64,000 bases of DNA from Lutibacter sp. Hel_I_33_5 (GCF_007827455.1 NZ_VISM01000001.1:2581501-2645500); one strand, 5' to 3'; shown: positions 24,868-34,778, counted from the first letter of the stretch. The notes: generated by a model from the letters alone, not told the origin. Translations and numbers: made by a program.

Positions 24868-27705
24868 CTACATATAATCTTCAATTGGGTTACAAGAACA
24901 AATTAAGTTTCTGTCACCAAATGCATCATCAACTCTTCTAACAGAAGGCCAAAATTTATTTTCAGTAATATAATCCAACGGAAAAGCAGCTTGTTTACGT
25001 GTATAAGGTAAAGTCCACTCATCATCCGTTAACATCGCTTGAGTGTGAGGCGCATTTTTTAAAAGATTGTTAGTATCCTCTTTAGTAGCTTCTGCAATCT
25101 CTTTTCTAATAGCAATCATAGCATCACAAAAACGATCTAATTCATCAATACTTTCAGATTCTGTAGGCTCTACCATAATAGTTCCGGCTACAGGAAAAGA
25201 AACTGTTGGTGCATGGAATCCGTAATCCATTAAACGTTTGGCAATGTCTACAACTTCAATTCCGTTTTGCTTAAAATCACGGCAATCTAAAATCATTTCG
25301 TGAGCTGCTCTGTTCAATTCACCAGTATATAAGGTGTCATAATGTCCTTGTAAACGTTCTTTAATATAGTTTGCGTTTAAGATGGCATTCTTTGTCGAAT
25401 TTGTTAATCCGTCAGCGCCCAACATGGTTATATATCCGTAAGAAATTAAACATGCTAATGCAGAACCCCAAGGTGCAGCAGAAATAGCGGTAATCGCATT
25501 TTCACCACCAGTTTCAATTACAGGGTTTGTAGGTAAAAAAGGCACTAACTGTGGTGCAACACAAATAGGGCCAACTCCTGGGCCACCACCACCATGTGGA
25601 ATGGCAAAAGTTTTATGTAAGTTTAGGTGACATACATCAGCGCCAATCGTTGCAGGATTTGTTAATCCTACCTGAGCATTCATATTTGCTCCATCCATAT
25701 AGACTTGTCCGCCATTATCATGAATAATTTTCGTAACTTCTTTAATGGCTTTTTCATACACTCCGTGTGTTGAAGGATAGGTGACCATTAAAGCTGCTAA
25801 ATTATCTTTATGTAATTCAGCTTTAGCGCGTAAATCATCAACATCAATATTTCCTTTTTCATCTGTTTTAGTAACAACCACTTTCATTCCAGCCATTACT
25901 GCCGATGCAGGATTTGTTCCATGTGCTGACGCAGGAATTAAACAAATATTTCTATGCGAATCATTATTTGATTGATGATAGGCTCTAATTGTCATTAATC
26001 CAGCAAATTCACCTTGTGCACCAGAATTTGGTTGCAAAGAAGTGCCAGCAAAACCAGTTATTATATTTAACTGATGTTCTAGGTTTTTTAAAACTTCTTG
26101 ATATCCTTCCGCTTGATTTAAAGGAGCAAAAGGGTGAATATTTCCCCATTGTGGATTACTTAAAGGCAGCATTTCTGAAGCCGCATTTAGCTTCATCGTA
26201 CAAGATCCTAAAGAAATCATTGAGTGGTTTAACGCTAAATCTTTACGCTCTAATTTTTTAATATAACGCATCATATTCGTTTCCGATTGATACGTATTAA
26301 ATATTTCGTTTTCTAAAAATGGTGTGTTTCTTAGTAAATTTTCAGGAATTACTTTTATTGGTAGAGGTAATTCTCCTTTTTTAAGATTGAACGCTTTTTC
26401 AAAACAACTTACAATTGCTTTTATTTCTTTAATACCGACAGTTTCATTTATAGAAATAGAAACATGATTATCATCAACATAATTAAAATTGATATTATTA
26501 GCTTCTGCTACAGCTTTTAATTTTGCAGCTTCAACTTCAATCAAAATAGTGTCAAAATAAGCGTTGTTTACCTGTTTAAAACCTAAATCTTCTAATTGAA
26601 TGGACAGGGTTTTTGTGTATGTATGAACGCTATTGGCAATATATTGTAAACCATCTTTTCCATGATATACCGCATACATTCCAGCCATAACAGCTAATAA
26701 AACTTGGGCTGTGCAAATGTTGGAAGTAGCTCTTTCACGTTTAATATGTTGCTCTCTGGTTTGTAAAGCCATTCGTAAAGCCCTTCCACCATTTACATCT
26801 TTGGTAACACCAATAATGCGTCCTGGAATACTACGTTTGTATGCTTCTTTAGTTGCAAAATAACCAGCGTGAGGCCCTCCATAACCTAAAGGAATTCCAA
26901 AACGTTGTGTGGTTCCAACAACTACATCGACACCAAATTCTCCTGGAGATTTTAGTTTTACTAACGATAAAATATCTGCTGCAACCGCAACCTTTATATT
27001 GTTTTCATTTGCTTTCGTAACAAAATCTGTATAGTCAAATACTTCTCCGTGTTTTCCTGGATATTGTAAAATTGCTCCAAAAAAGGCATCAGAAAAATCA
27101 AATTCTTCATGATTGCCAATCACTAATTCAATTCCAATCGGAGTAGCACGTGTTTGTAAAACCGATAATGTTTGAGGTAAAATTTCTTCTGAAACAAAAA
27201 ACTTAACAACATTAGATTTTTTTTGAGATCGTTCTCTAACATCAAATAACAAAGCCATGGCTTCTGCAGCTGCAGTTCCTTCATCTAGTAAAGAAGCATT
27301 TGCTAGTTCCATTCCTGTTAAATCACAAACCATGGTTTGATAATTTAACAATGCTTCTAATCTTCCTTGGGCAATCTCTGCTTGATAAGGAGTATAAGCG
27401 GTGTACCAACCTGGATTTTCTAAAATATTTCGTTGAATTACACTAGGTACAATTGCTTCATGGTATCCTAAGCCGATATAACTTTTAAAAACCTTGTTTT
27501 TGGCACCTAATTCGTTAATATGATTTAAATATTCATATTCACTCATTTCTGGAGCTAAATCTAATTCACCTTTTAGACGAATATCATCTGGAATGGTCTC
27601 GTAAATTAATTGCTCAAGTGTATCAGCTTTAATAGTTGATAACATTTTTTCTTGTTCCTCTTTATTAGGTCCAATATGTCTTTGTTGAAACGAATTTGTG
27701 TTCAT
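24868..27705 (-). CDS. gcvP: Glycine dehydrogenase (P protein), single-chain
   Basis: A 945-residue PLP enzyme that decarboxylates glycine and passes aminomethyl to the H protein. It is the fused single-chain form: an N-terminal half with [17 protein letters not shown] and [12 protein letters not shown], and a C-terminal half with the PLP lysine in [16 protein letters not shown]. No glycine riboswitch structure was recognised in the 171-base upstream interval. gcvT and gcvH are not in the window, so the operon is dispersed. It has a strong terminator. Confidence 0.97.
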   Translation of the reverse strand: MNTNSFQQRHIGPNKEEQEKMLSTIKADTLEQLIYETIPDDIRLKGELDLAPEMSEYEYLNHINELGAKNKVFKSYIGLGYHEAIVPSVIQRNILENPGWYTAYTPYQAEIAQGRLEALLNYQTMVCDLTGMELANASLLDEGTAAAEAMALLFDVRERSQKKSNVVKFFVSEEILPQTLSVLQTRATPIGIELVIGNHEEFDFSDAFFGAILQYPGKHGEVFDYTDFVTKANENNIKVAVAADILSLVKLKSPGEFGVDVVVGTTQRFGIPLGYGGPHAGYFATKEAYKRSIPGRIIGVTKDVNGGRALRMALQTREQHIKRERATSNICTAQVLLAVMAGMYAVYHGKDGLQYIANSVHTYTKTLSIQLEDLGFKQVNNAYFDTILIEVEAAKLKAVAEANNINFNYVDDNHVSISINETVGIKEIKAIVSCFEKAFNLKKGELPLPIKVIPENLLRNTPFLENEIFNTYQSETNMMRYIKKLERKDLALNHSMISLGSCTMKLNAASEMLPLSNPQWGNIHPFAPLNQAEGYQEVLKNLEHQLNIITGFAGTSLQPNSGAQGEFAGLMTIRAYHQSNNDSHRNICLIPASAHGTNPASAVMAGMKVVVTKTDEKGNIDVDDLRAKAELHKDNLAALMVTYPSTHGVYEKAIKEVTKIIHDNGGQVYMDGANMNAQVGLTNPATIGADVCHLNLHKTFAIPHGGGGPGVGPICVAPQLVPFLPTNPVIETGGENAITAISAAPWGSALACLISYGYITMLGADGLTNSTKNAILNANYIKERLQGHYDTLYTGELNRAAHEMILDCRDFKQNGIEVVDIAKRLMDYGFHAPTVSFPVAGTIMVEPTESESIDELDRFCDAMIAIRKEIAEATKEDTNNLLKNAPHTQAMLTDDEWTLPYTRKQAAFPLDYITENKFWPSVRRVDDAFGDRNLICSCNPIEDYM

Positions 27706-27891
27706 CTATACTATCTAATTTGTCCTTAATTCAATCGTTTTAGTTTAAGATTTTTCAATCAATAAACAGTGTAATTTTTAGAAGCTCAAAATTACATATT
27801 TTCTATTGATTTTTTAGGTAAGATTTTATCAAAAACAGGTAAATTATTAACCAAATTATAAGGTTATGAACATTAAATGTATTTTTACAAG

Positions 27892-28710
27892 ATGAAGCTT
27901 TTAAAAATAGCCTTAGATTTTTATGTAAATGCAAGTATTCATGTTGCATTATCTGTGTATTGTTTTGTGAGAATAACAGAAATATATTTTAATCTATCGT
28001 ATAACGAATCCCTAGATTATTTTATGTTTTATGGAACAATTACTGGGTACAATTTTGTGAAATATGCCGGTGTTGCAAAATTGCATCATCGAAGTTTGAC
28101 TAATAATTTAAAAGCAATTCAAATTTTCTCATTTATTTGTTTTTTATTGATGTGTTTTTACGGCGTTAAATTATCTTTTAATACACTACTGTTTTTAGTC
28201 CCTTTCTCTTTATTAACCTTGTTATATGCGATTCCATTTTTAAGTGGGTTTCAAAAAAATTTAAGAACTATTAGTCATTTAAAAATTATTGTAGTTGCAT
28301 TAGTTTGGACTGGTTTTACAGTTTTAGCACCGTTAGTGGATGTTCAATCTGAATTATCTGAAGTAGCATATTTAGCTGCATTTCAACGATTTTTACTGGT
28401 GATCGTTTTAATATTACCTTTTGACATTAGAGATATAAAATACGATGCAATATCCTTACAAACCATTCCGCAAAAAATAGGTGTAGAAAACACTAAAAAG
28501 TTAGGCTATTTTTTGTTGATTATCTGCCTTGTTTTAGAGTTTGTAATTGCACCAAATTCATCCATTAGAAATTTATTTTTAATTTTCTTTTTTGCACTTT
28601 TATTTTTATTGATGAGAGCCAAAGAATCACAATCAAAATATTATAGTTCATTTTGGGTGGAATCATTACCTATATTTTGGTGTATAATTCTCTTTTTTAT
28701 TGCTAATTAA
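27892..28710 (+). CDS. UbiA-like prenyltransferase family membrane protein
   Basis: A 272-residue polytopic membrane protein with about eight helices. NFVKYAGVAK (near the first aspartate-rich position) and LPFDIRDIKYD (second motif) fit UbiA-like proteins, but the first classical NxxxD motif is degenerate, so catalytic activity is uncertain. ATG at 27892 gives the usual MKLLKIALDFYVNASIHVAL start; ATG at 27877 is an alternative. It lies between gcvP, which diverges, and the serine synthesis fusion. Confidence 0.68.
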   Translation: MKLLKIALDFYVNASIHVALSVYCFVRITEIYFNLSYNESLDYFMFYGTITGYNFVKYAGVAKLHHRSLTNNLKAIQIFSFICFLLMCFYGVKLSFNTLLFLVPFSLLTLLYAIPFLSGFQKNLRTISHLKIIVVALVWTGFTVLAPLVDVQSELSEVAYLAAFQRFLLVIVLILPFDIRDIKYDAISLQTIPQKIGVENTKKLGYFLLIICLVLEFVIAPNSSIRNLFLIFFFALLFLLMRAKESQSKYYSSFWVESLPIFWCIILFFIAN

Positions 28711-28768
28711 TTAATTAAAAACGTCTTTTTTATCAATTTGGTAAAAATTAATAAGTAGAAAAGCTTTC

Positions 28769-28801
28769 TTGATTTTTTTGTCAATTTACTTCGTATTTTT
28801 G
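28769..28801 (+). promoter_or_regulatory. Promoter of the SerB-SerA fusion gene
   Basis: TTG at 28769-28771 and TATTTTTG at 28794-28801 are 22 bases apart, fitting the Bacteroidetes consensus. The start codon lies 20 bases further on. Confidence 0.65.
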
Positions 28802-28821
28802 TAGCTTAACTTTAGTTAACT

Positions 28822-30717
28822 ATGAGCAGCACACTAAAAAGAAGTTTTGTTTTTGATTTTGATAGCACCTTAACACGAGTGGAAGCATTAGATGTTTTGG
28901 CAGAAATCACCTTGGCAAATAATCCTAACAAAGAAGAAATTATTCAAGAAATAATTAATGTTACTAATTTAGGAATTGATGGCGAGATATCATTTACAGA
29001 ATCATTAGAAAGACGTATCAATCTGTTAAAAGCAAACAAGGCAGATTTACCATTGTTAATTAGTGAATTAAGTAAGCTGGTATCATCTTCTATTGAAAGA
29101 AATAAAGAGTTTTTCGAAGAATTTTCTGATGATATTTATGTGATTTCTTGTGGTTTTAAAGAATTTATAGAGCCAATAGTTGCCGAATATAATGTACCAG
29201 CCGATAGAGTGTATGCGAATACTTTTGAATTTGATGCAGACGGACAAATTGTAGGTTTTGATAGAGATAATGTGTTGTCTACTCATAATGGAAAAATTAA
29301 GTGTTTAGGTGATCTAAATCTAGATGGAGAAGTTCAAATGATTGGAGACGGTTATAGCGATGCAGTAACTAAAGAAGCAGGTGTTGCCGACAAGTTTTTT
29401 GCTTATACAGAAAATGTTTCTAGAGAAAAAACGACTAAAAATGCAGATCATATAACGCCAAATTTTGACGAGTTTTTATATGTAAATAAATTACCGAGAA
29501 ATATATCATATCCAAAAAATAGAATAAAAATTCTATTACTAGAAAATGTACATGTAGATGCTTTTAGTAAATTATCTAAAGATGGTTTTTCTGTTGAAAC
29601 TGTTTCTAAAAGTTTGTCTGAAGATGAATTAATAGAGAAATTAAAAGGCGTACATGTTTTAGGAATTAGATCTAAAACTCAAGTCACTAAAAAAGTGATT
29701 GAAGCTGCTAATAAATTAATGGTTGTTTCAGCTTTTTGTATCGGAACAAAACAAATTGATTTAGACGCTTGTAAAGAAAACGGAATTGTAGTTTTTAACG
29801 CGCCATATAGCAATACACGTTCTGTGGTTGAATTAGCAATTGGAGAAATTATTATGTTAATGCGTAGTGTTTTTCAACGTAGTTCAGAATTACATAATGG
29901 TCAATGGCAAAAAACTGCTGCAGGTTCTAGAGAGGTACGTGGAAAAAAACTAGGAATTGTTGGTTATGGTAATATTGGTAAGCAATTGTCGGTTTTAGCA
30001 GAAGCCTTAGGAATGGATGTTTATTACTATGATGTTGAAGATAAATTGGCTTTAGGGAATGCAACTAAATTAAATACCTTAAAAGAATTATTAACTATTT
30101 CTGATGTAGTTACGCTACATGTTGATGATAATGCAGCTAATAAAAACTATATAGGTAAAGAGGAGATTGCGCAAATGAAAGATGGCGCTCATTTAGTAAA
30201 TCTTTCTCGTGGTTTTGTAGTAGATATTGAAGCTTTAGTAGTTGCTCTAAAATCAGGGAAATTAGCAGGCGCTGCTGTTGATGTATATCCAGAAGAACCA
30301 AGAAAAAATGGTGAATTCTATACCGCTTTAAAAGGATTGGATAATGTGATTTTAACACCACATGTTGGTGGTAGTACAGAAGAAGCTCAAAAAGATATTG
30401 CCGACTTTGTGCCTAGTAAAATCATGGCATATATTAATTCTGGTAATACAGTAGATGCAGTAAACTTTCCAAATATACGTTTGCCACACCATAAAAATGC
30501 TCATCGTTTTTTACATATTCACCATAATGTTCCAGGGATTATGGCTAAAATTAATTTAGTCTTAGCAGAATTCGAATTAAACATTACAGGACAGTATCTA
30601 TCTACAGATGCTAAAGTGGGTTATGTAATTACAGATATCAATAAAGAATACAATAAAAAGGTTATTAAAGCTTTAAAAAAGATAGAAGGTACTATTAATT
30701 TTAGAGTTTTATACTAG
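28822..30717 (+). CDS. serA: Phosphoserine phosphatase-phosphoglycerate dehydrogenase fusion
   Basis: A 631-residue two-domain enzyme. Residues 1-220 are a HAD phosphatase with DFDST (Asp12, Asp14) and GDGYSDA (Asp176, Asp180), resembling SerB. Residues from about 230 are a D-3-phosphoglycerate dehydrogenase with GYGNIG (381-386), SRGFVVD, YPEEPR and catalytic His514 in TPHVGGSTEEA. A C-terminal ACT-type domain (about 555-631) should sense serine. It could supply the first and last steps of serine synthesis from one chain; the transaminase must be elsewhere. Both catalytic sets look intact. A hairpin follows the stop. Confidence 0.9.
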   Translation: MSSTLKRSFVFDFDSTLTRVEALDVLAEITLANNPNKEEIIQEIINVTNLGIDGEISFTESLERRINLLKANKADLPLLISELSKLVSSSIERNKEFFEEFSDDIYVISCGFKEFIEPIVAEYNVPADRVYANTFEFDADGQIVGFDRDNVLSTHNGKIKCLGDLNLDGEVQMIGDGYSDAVTKEAGVADKFFAYTENVSREKTTKNADHITPNFDEFLYVNKLPRNISYPKNRIKILLLENVHVDAFSKLSKDGFSVETVSKSLSEDELIEKLKGVHVLGIRSKTQVTKKVIEAANKLMVVSAFCIGTKQIDLDACKENGIVVFNAPYSNTRSVVELAIGEIIMLMRSVFQRSSELHNGQWQKTAAGSREVRGKKLGIVGYGNIGKQLSVLAEALGMDVYYYDVEDKLALGNATKLNTLKELLTISDVVTLHVDDNAANKNYIGKEEIAQMKDGAHLVNLSRGFVVDIEALVVALKSGKLAGAAVDVYPEEPRKNGEFYTALKGLDNVILTPHVGGSTEEAQKDIADFVPSKIMAYINSGNTVDAVNFPNIRLPHHKNAHRFLHIHHNVPGIMAKINLVLAEFELNITGQYLSTDAKVGYVITDINKEYNKKVIKALKKIEGTINFRVLY

Positions 30718-30747
30718 ATAAATTATTTAGTAAAAGTTTACTTCTGA

Positions 30748-30785
30748 AAAATGATTGTTTTATATTTGAGAACAATCATTTTTTT
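30748..30785 (+). terminator. Terminator of serA with a -7 box in its loop
   Basis: AAATGATTGTT pairs with AACAATCATTT and is followed by a T-run. The loop contains TATATTTG (30761-30768), a match to the TAnnTTTG promoter box and well placed for kynU, whose ATG is 22 bases downstream. No matching -33 TTG is found at the usual distance. Confidence 0.7.
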
Positions 30786-30790
30786 GTTTA

Positions 30791-32053
30791 ATGAAATACC
30801 AAAATAATTTAAGCTACGCACAACAATTAGATGCAAAAGACCCACTTTCTTATTTAAGAGATCAGTTCCATATTCCTAAAGATAAAAATGGAAATGACTG
30901 GTTATATTTTACAGGGAATTCACTAGGGTTGCAACCTAAACAGACTCAGAAATATATTCAGCAAGAATTAGATGATTGGGCAAAATACGGAGTAGAAGGT
31001 CATTTTGAAGCTAAAAATCCTTGGTTGCCCTATCATGAATTTCTAACAGAGAAAATGGCTAAAGTTGTGGGTGCAAAACCACTAGAAGTTGTGGTGATGA
31101 ATACCTTAACAACCAACTTGCATTTATTAATGGTGTCGTTTTATCAACCCACAAAAACCAAATATAAAATAGTCATTGAAAGTGATGCTTTTCCTTCGGA
31201 TAGATATGCGGTGCAATCGCAATTAAAATTTCATGGATTTGATGCCGAAGATGGATTGATTGAATGGAAACCAAGAAAAGGTGAGGATTTATTACGAATT
31301 GAAGATTTAGAAGAAATTGTAAAAAAAGAAGGAGATGAAATCGCTTTACTTTTAATTGGAGGCGTAAATTATTATACGGGACAATATTTAGACATTAAAA
31401 AAATTGCAAAAATTGGTCATTCTAAAAACTGTTTTGTTGGAATTGATTTAGCACATGGAGCAGGAAATATTCAACCTAATTTGCACGATTCTGGAGTAGA
31501 CTTTGCAGCTTGGTGTACTTATAAATATTTGAATTCTGGCCCTGGAAGTTTAGCAGGATTATTTGTGCACGAAAAACATGCAAATAATAAAGATTTACCG
31601 CGTTTTGCTGGTTGGTGGAATCATAACAAAGAAACACGTTTTAATATGCGTATGCCTTTTGATGTGATGAATGGGGCAGAAGGTTGGCAATTGTCGAATC
31701 CGCCAATATTATCGATGGCAGCTATTCGTTCATCGCTTGACGTATTCGATAAGATAGGAATGGATGCGCTGCGTCAAAAGTCAGAAAAATTAACAGGTTA
31801 TTTTGAGTTTTTAATCAACGAGATAAATTCTGATGATATAAAAATTATAACACCAACTAACCCAAAAGAAAGAGGTTGCCAATTATCTATTCAAGTTAAA
31901 AATGCAGATAAAAGTTTACATCAAAAACTAACAAAAAACAATGTTATAACAGATTGGAGAGAACCTGATGTTATACGTTGTGCGCCAGTACCACTTTATA
32001 ATTCTTTCGAAGATGTGTATAGGATGGTTACTATTTTAAAAGAATTGTTATAG
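30791..32053 (+). CDS. kynU: Kynureninase
   Basis: A 420-residue PLP enzyme that splits 3-hydroxykynurenine to 3-hydroxyanthranilate and alanine. The PLP lysine is Lys245 in CTYKYLNSGPG, and ADFAAW-type context, GVNYYTGQ and DLAHGAGN are characteristic. The N-terminal YFTGNSLGLQPK sequence is conserved in kynureninases. It opens the kynurenine cluster. The S41 peptidase gene starts one base after its stop. Confidence 0.96.
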   Translation: MKYQNNLSYAQQLDAKDPLSYLRDQFHIPKDKNGNDWLYFTGNSLGLQPKQTQKYIQQELDDWAKYGVEGHFEAKNPWLPYHEFLTEKMAKVVGAKPLEVVVMNTLTTNLHLLMVSFYQPTKTKYKIVIESDAFPSDRYAVQSQLKFHGFDAEDGLIEWKPRKGEDLLRIEDLEEIVKKEGDEIALLLIGGVNYYTGQYLDIKKIAKIGHSKNCFVGIDLAHGAGNIQPNLHDSGVDFAAWCTYKYLNSGPGSLAGLFVHEKHANNKDLPRFAGWWNHNKETRFNMRMPFDVMNGAEGWQLSNPPILSMAAIRSSLDVFDKIGMDALRQKSEKLTGYFEFLINEINSDDIKIITPTNPKERGCQLSIQVKNADKSLHQKLTKNNVITDWREPDVIRCAPVPLYNSFEDVYRMVTILKELL

Positions 32054-33253
32054 ATGAAAAATAAAAGTTTAATTTTTTTCATGTTTATTAGTTTTAGCTT
32101 GGTAAGTCAAACTAAATATCAAAAAGATTTTAATTATTTGTGGGATACTTTTAATGATTATTATGCATATTTTGATAAGAAACAAACAAATTGGAAAAAA
32201 GTTAAAGAAATTTACCAAGATAGAGTTGATTCAATAAAAACTGATGGGCAATTTATTAGTGTTTTAGAAGAGATTATTTATGAGTTTTATGATGCCCATA
32301 TTTCTTTAAACAGAAATAATAGCTCTTCTTTTCGTCTTATTCCAACTTCTTTAGATGCCAATATAGAAATTAAGAATAATAAATATTTTATAAAAGATAT
32401 TAGACAAAACTTTGAGGCTGAAAAAGCTGGTTTAAAAATTGGTGATGAAATATTAATGATCAATGGTAAAAAAATAAATCAATTAATAACTGATATATTA
32501 CCAGAATCTTTTAATAAACCTAAAAAGAATGTAAAAGAATTTTTTGCAAATTTATTGTTTGCAGGAAGACATAATGAACAAAGAGAAATTTCTATAAAAA
32601 GAAGAGGAGAAGATATTATATATAAACTTGGTAAACCAAAAGTAGTTAGAAAAGAAGAAGGTATTCTAAATTCTAAAATCATAGAAAAGAATATTGGCTA
32701 TATCAAATTTAATAACTCTCTCGGAAATAATAGTGTTATTAAATCCTTTCAAGAAAAAGTAGATGAATTTGAAAATACTAGAGCAATTATTTTAGATTTA
32801 AGAGATACACCTAGTGGAGGTAATGCAGAAGTTGCTAAAAGTATAATGGGTAAGTTTATTACTAAGACAATTTCATATCAAAAACATGAAAAAGTTAGTT
32901 TAGAAAGAGAATTTGGAATAAAAAGAAGCTGGATTGAATTAGTAACACCTTTGAAAAAACCATATAGAAAACCTGTTATAGTTCTAGTTGGAAGATGGAC
33001 TGGAAGTATAGGTGAAGCTATTGCCCAAGGATTCGATAATATTAAATCAGCAAAAGTAGTTGGAACAGAAATGGCAAAGCTTTTAGGAGCGATAGGATGT
33101 AATAGATTACCAGAAACAAACATAAATATATGTTTTCCAATTGAAAGGCTCTATCATATAAATGGAATGCCTAGAGAAAGTTTTAAGCCTGAAATTCAAA
33201 CTGGAAGTAGTAAAGAAGCATACAAAAAAGCTATTCAAATTTTAAATGAATAA
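32054..33253 (+). CDS. S41 family peptidase (C-terminal processing type)
   Basis: A 399-residue exported protease with a signal peptide (ending near FSLVSQ). A PDZ domain (about residues 95-160, with GLKIGDEILMINGK) precedes the S41 catalytic domain. The probable nucleophile is Ser in WTGSIGEAIAQG and the general base lysine lies in the following VVGTEMAK segment. The role in this operon is unknown, since it has no metabolic link to kynurenine. It starts directly after kynU and overlaps the kmo start by 8 bases. Confidence 0.83.
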   Translation: MKNKSLIFFMFISFSLVSQTKYQKDFNYLWDTFNDYYAYFDKKQTNWKKVKEIYQDRVDSIKTDGQFISVLEEIIYEFYDAHISLNRNNSSSFRLIPTSLDANIEIKNNKYFIKDIRQNFEAEKAGLKIGDEILMINGKKINQLITDILPESFNKPKKNVKEFFANLLFAGRHNEQREISIKRRGEDIIYKLGKPKVVRKEEGILNSKIIEKNIGYIKFNNSLGNNSVIKSFQEKVDEFENTRAIILDLRDTPSGGNAEVAKSIMGKFITKTISYQKHEKVSLEREFGIKRSWIELVTPLKKPYRKPVIVLVGRWTGSIGEAIAQGFDNIKSAKVVGTEMAKLLGAIGCNRLPETNINICFPIERLYHINGMPRESFKPEIQTGSSKEAYKKAIQILNE

Positions 33254-34694
33254 AAAAGACAACATATTAATTATTGGAGCAGGTTTATGTGGTTCACTTT
33301 TAGCTTTACGTTTAGCACAAAGAGGCTATAAAGTTGAGGTATACGAAAGTAGACCGGATTTACGAAAAGTTGATATATCTTCTGGACGTTCTATAAATTT
33401 AGCCTTATCAGATAGAGGTTTTAAGGCATTACGATTATGTGGCGTTGAAGAAAAGGCTAGAGAAATTTGCATCCCAATGTATGGGCGATTGATGCATAAT
33501 AGAAAAGGGGAAACGTTTGCTTCAAATTATTCTGGACGAGAAAATGAGTATATCAATTCAATTTCGAGAGGAGATTTAAACGGGATTCTACTAACTGAAG
33601 CTGAAAAGCATGAAAATGTAAATATTCATTTTAATAAAAAATGCACTTCGGTTGATATAGAAAATACCGTAGCTCATTTTAAAGATTATAAAACCGAAGA
33701 AACTTTTTCAATTGATGGCGATGTCATTTTTGGAACAGATGGTGCAGGTTCTGTATTAAGGAAAAGCTATTATTTAGAAAAGAAATTTCTATTTAGTTAC
33801 GGTCAGAATTATTTAACACACGGTTATAAAGAATTAGAAATTCCAGCTGATAAAGTTGGAAGTCATCAAATTAGTGCAGCACATTTACATATTTGGCCCA
33901 GAGGCGATTTCATGCTAATTGCTTTGCCAAACTTGGACGGAAGTTTTACTGTAACACTCTTTTTGAGTTATGATGAAGGTGAATATAATTTCAAGAATTT
34001 AACATCCGAAGAAAAAATCACAACATTTTTTGAGAAAGAATTTCCAGATGCTTTAGCATTAATTCCGAATATTAAAGAAGAGTTTTTTAATAATCCCACA
34101 GGAGCTTTAGGTACCGTAAAATGTTCGCCCTGGCATTATCAAAATAAAACCATTTTAATGGGGGATGCAGCGCATGCTATAGTTCCGTTTTACGGACAAG
34201 GAATGAACGCGTCTTTTGAAGATGTTACAGTTTTTGATGAAATACTTTGTCATTTCGAGCCTTTCGTCTCCGCTCAAGATAAACTCCGTCGAGAAATCTT
34301 TGATTGGGAAGATGTTTTTAAAACTTTTGAGAATGCTCGTAAAAAAGATACGGATGCTATTGCAGATCTAGCTGTTGATAATTTTCATGAGATGAAAGAT
34401 CATGTTGCAAATCCGCTTTTTAAAGAAAAGAGAAAAATAGAAATGGATTTGGAAAAAACGTTTCCTATGGAATATTTTTCTAAATATTCTATGGTTACTT
34501 TTAATGAAGATATAGGATATCATGAAGCGATGAAAAAAGGTAGAGCGCAAAATAAAGCGATACTAAATTTAATAGCTGATAATGAGATCTCGACTGCGCT
34601 CGATTTGACAAAAGAAGAGTTGGGAATCATTTTAGAAAAAGTCAAAAAAGAAACTCATGAGATTTTAGATGAAGATAAAATCGCAGGATTATAA
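33246..34694 (+). CDS. kmo: Kynurenine 3-monooxygenase, with repeat-derived in-frame insertions
   Basis: A 482-residue FAD enzyme that hydroxylates kynurenine at C3. The FAD motif IGAGLCGSLLALRLAQRG, the RSINLALSDRG loop, SPWHY and GDAAHAIVPFYGQGMNA are clear. Compared with the family as I remember it, residues 335-352 (between FDEI and DWEDVF) are extra; they are encoded by a TGTCATTTCGAGC-type dispersed palindrome (34248-34299) read in frame. A second repeat-like segment, TCTCGACTGCGCTCGA (34588-34603), encodes part of the C-terminus around residues 447-455. The protein is probably still functional, but the insertion near a conserved helix is odd. Confidence 0.93.
   Translation: MNKKDNILIIGAGLCGSLLALRLAQRGYKVEVYESRPDLRKVDISSGRSINLALSDRGFKALRLCGVEEKAREICIPMYGRLMHNRKGETFASNYSGRENEYINSISRGDLNGILLTEAEKHENVNIHFNKKCTSVDIENTVAHFKDYKTEETFSIDGDVIFGTDGAGSVLRKSYYLEKKFLFSYGQNYLTHGYKELEIPADKVGSHQISAAHLHIWPRGDFMLIALPNLDGSFTVTLFLSYDEGEYNFKNLTSEEKITTFFEKEFPDALALIPNIKEEFFNNPTGALGTVKCSPWHYQNKTILMGDAAHAIVPFYGQGMNASFEDVTVFDEILCHFEPFVSAQDKLRREIFDWEDVFKTFENARKKDTDAIADLAVDNFHEMKDHVANPLFKEKRKIEMDLEKTFPMEYFSKYSMVTFNEDIGYHEAMKKGRAQNKAILNLIADNEISTALDLTKEELGIILEKVKKETHEILDEDKIAGL
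34248..34299 (+). repeat. Dispersed palindrome inserted in frame in kmo
   Basis: The segment opens with TGTCATTTCGAGCC and closes with CTCCGTCGAGAAATCT. The same class of repeat ends (GTCAT near one end and AGATT/AATCT near the other) occurs at 46326-46398. About 54 bases long, it keeps the reading frame and adds 18 residues. Confidence 0.65.
34584..34610 (+). repeat. GAGCGCAGTCGA-type repeat inside the kmo 3' end
   Basis: The core TCGACTGCGCTCGA is the reverse complement of the GIY-YIG-flanking repeat core at 41687-41700. Here it encodes residues ISTALD and is followed by a TTTGACA-type end. Confidence 0.6.
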
Positions 34695-34700
34695 AATAAC

Positions 34701-34768
34701 GTCATTCTGAACTTGTTTCAGAATCACATCAATAATAATGAGAAGCTGAAACAAGTTCAGCTTGACAA
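34701..34768. repeat. Facing pair of TGAACTTGTTTCAG palindromes
   Basis: GTCATTCTGAACTTGTTTCA (34701-34720) faces AGCTGAAACAAGTTCAGC (34744-34761), followed by TTGAC. The two arms are complementary over about 15 perfect bases and form a long hairpin between kmo and the DUF1697 gene. Confidence 0.8.
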
Positions 34769-34778
34769 AAATAATAGT

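Noticed and set aside
25989..26261. Plus-strand ORF inside gcvP
   Set aside because: Antisense to a conserved enzyme; low-complexity hydrophobic translation with no family resemblance.
27787..27794. CAAAATTA as a minus-strand -7 box for gcvP
   Set aside because: It fits TAnnTTTG on the minus strand but the nearest TTG-type -33 element is about 35 bases away, outside the usual range.
27706..27876. Possible glycine riboswitch upstream of gcvP
   Set aside because: I could not find the paired aptamer architecture or a conserved core in this 171-base AT-rich interval; nothing beyond ordinary promoter-like sequence is supportable.
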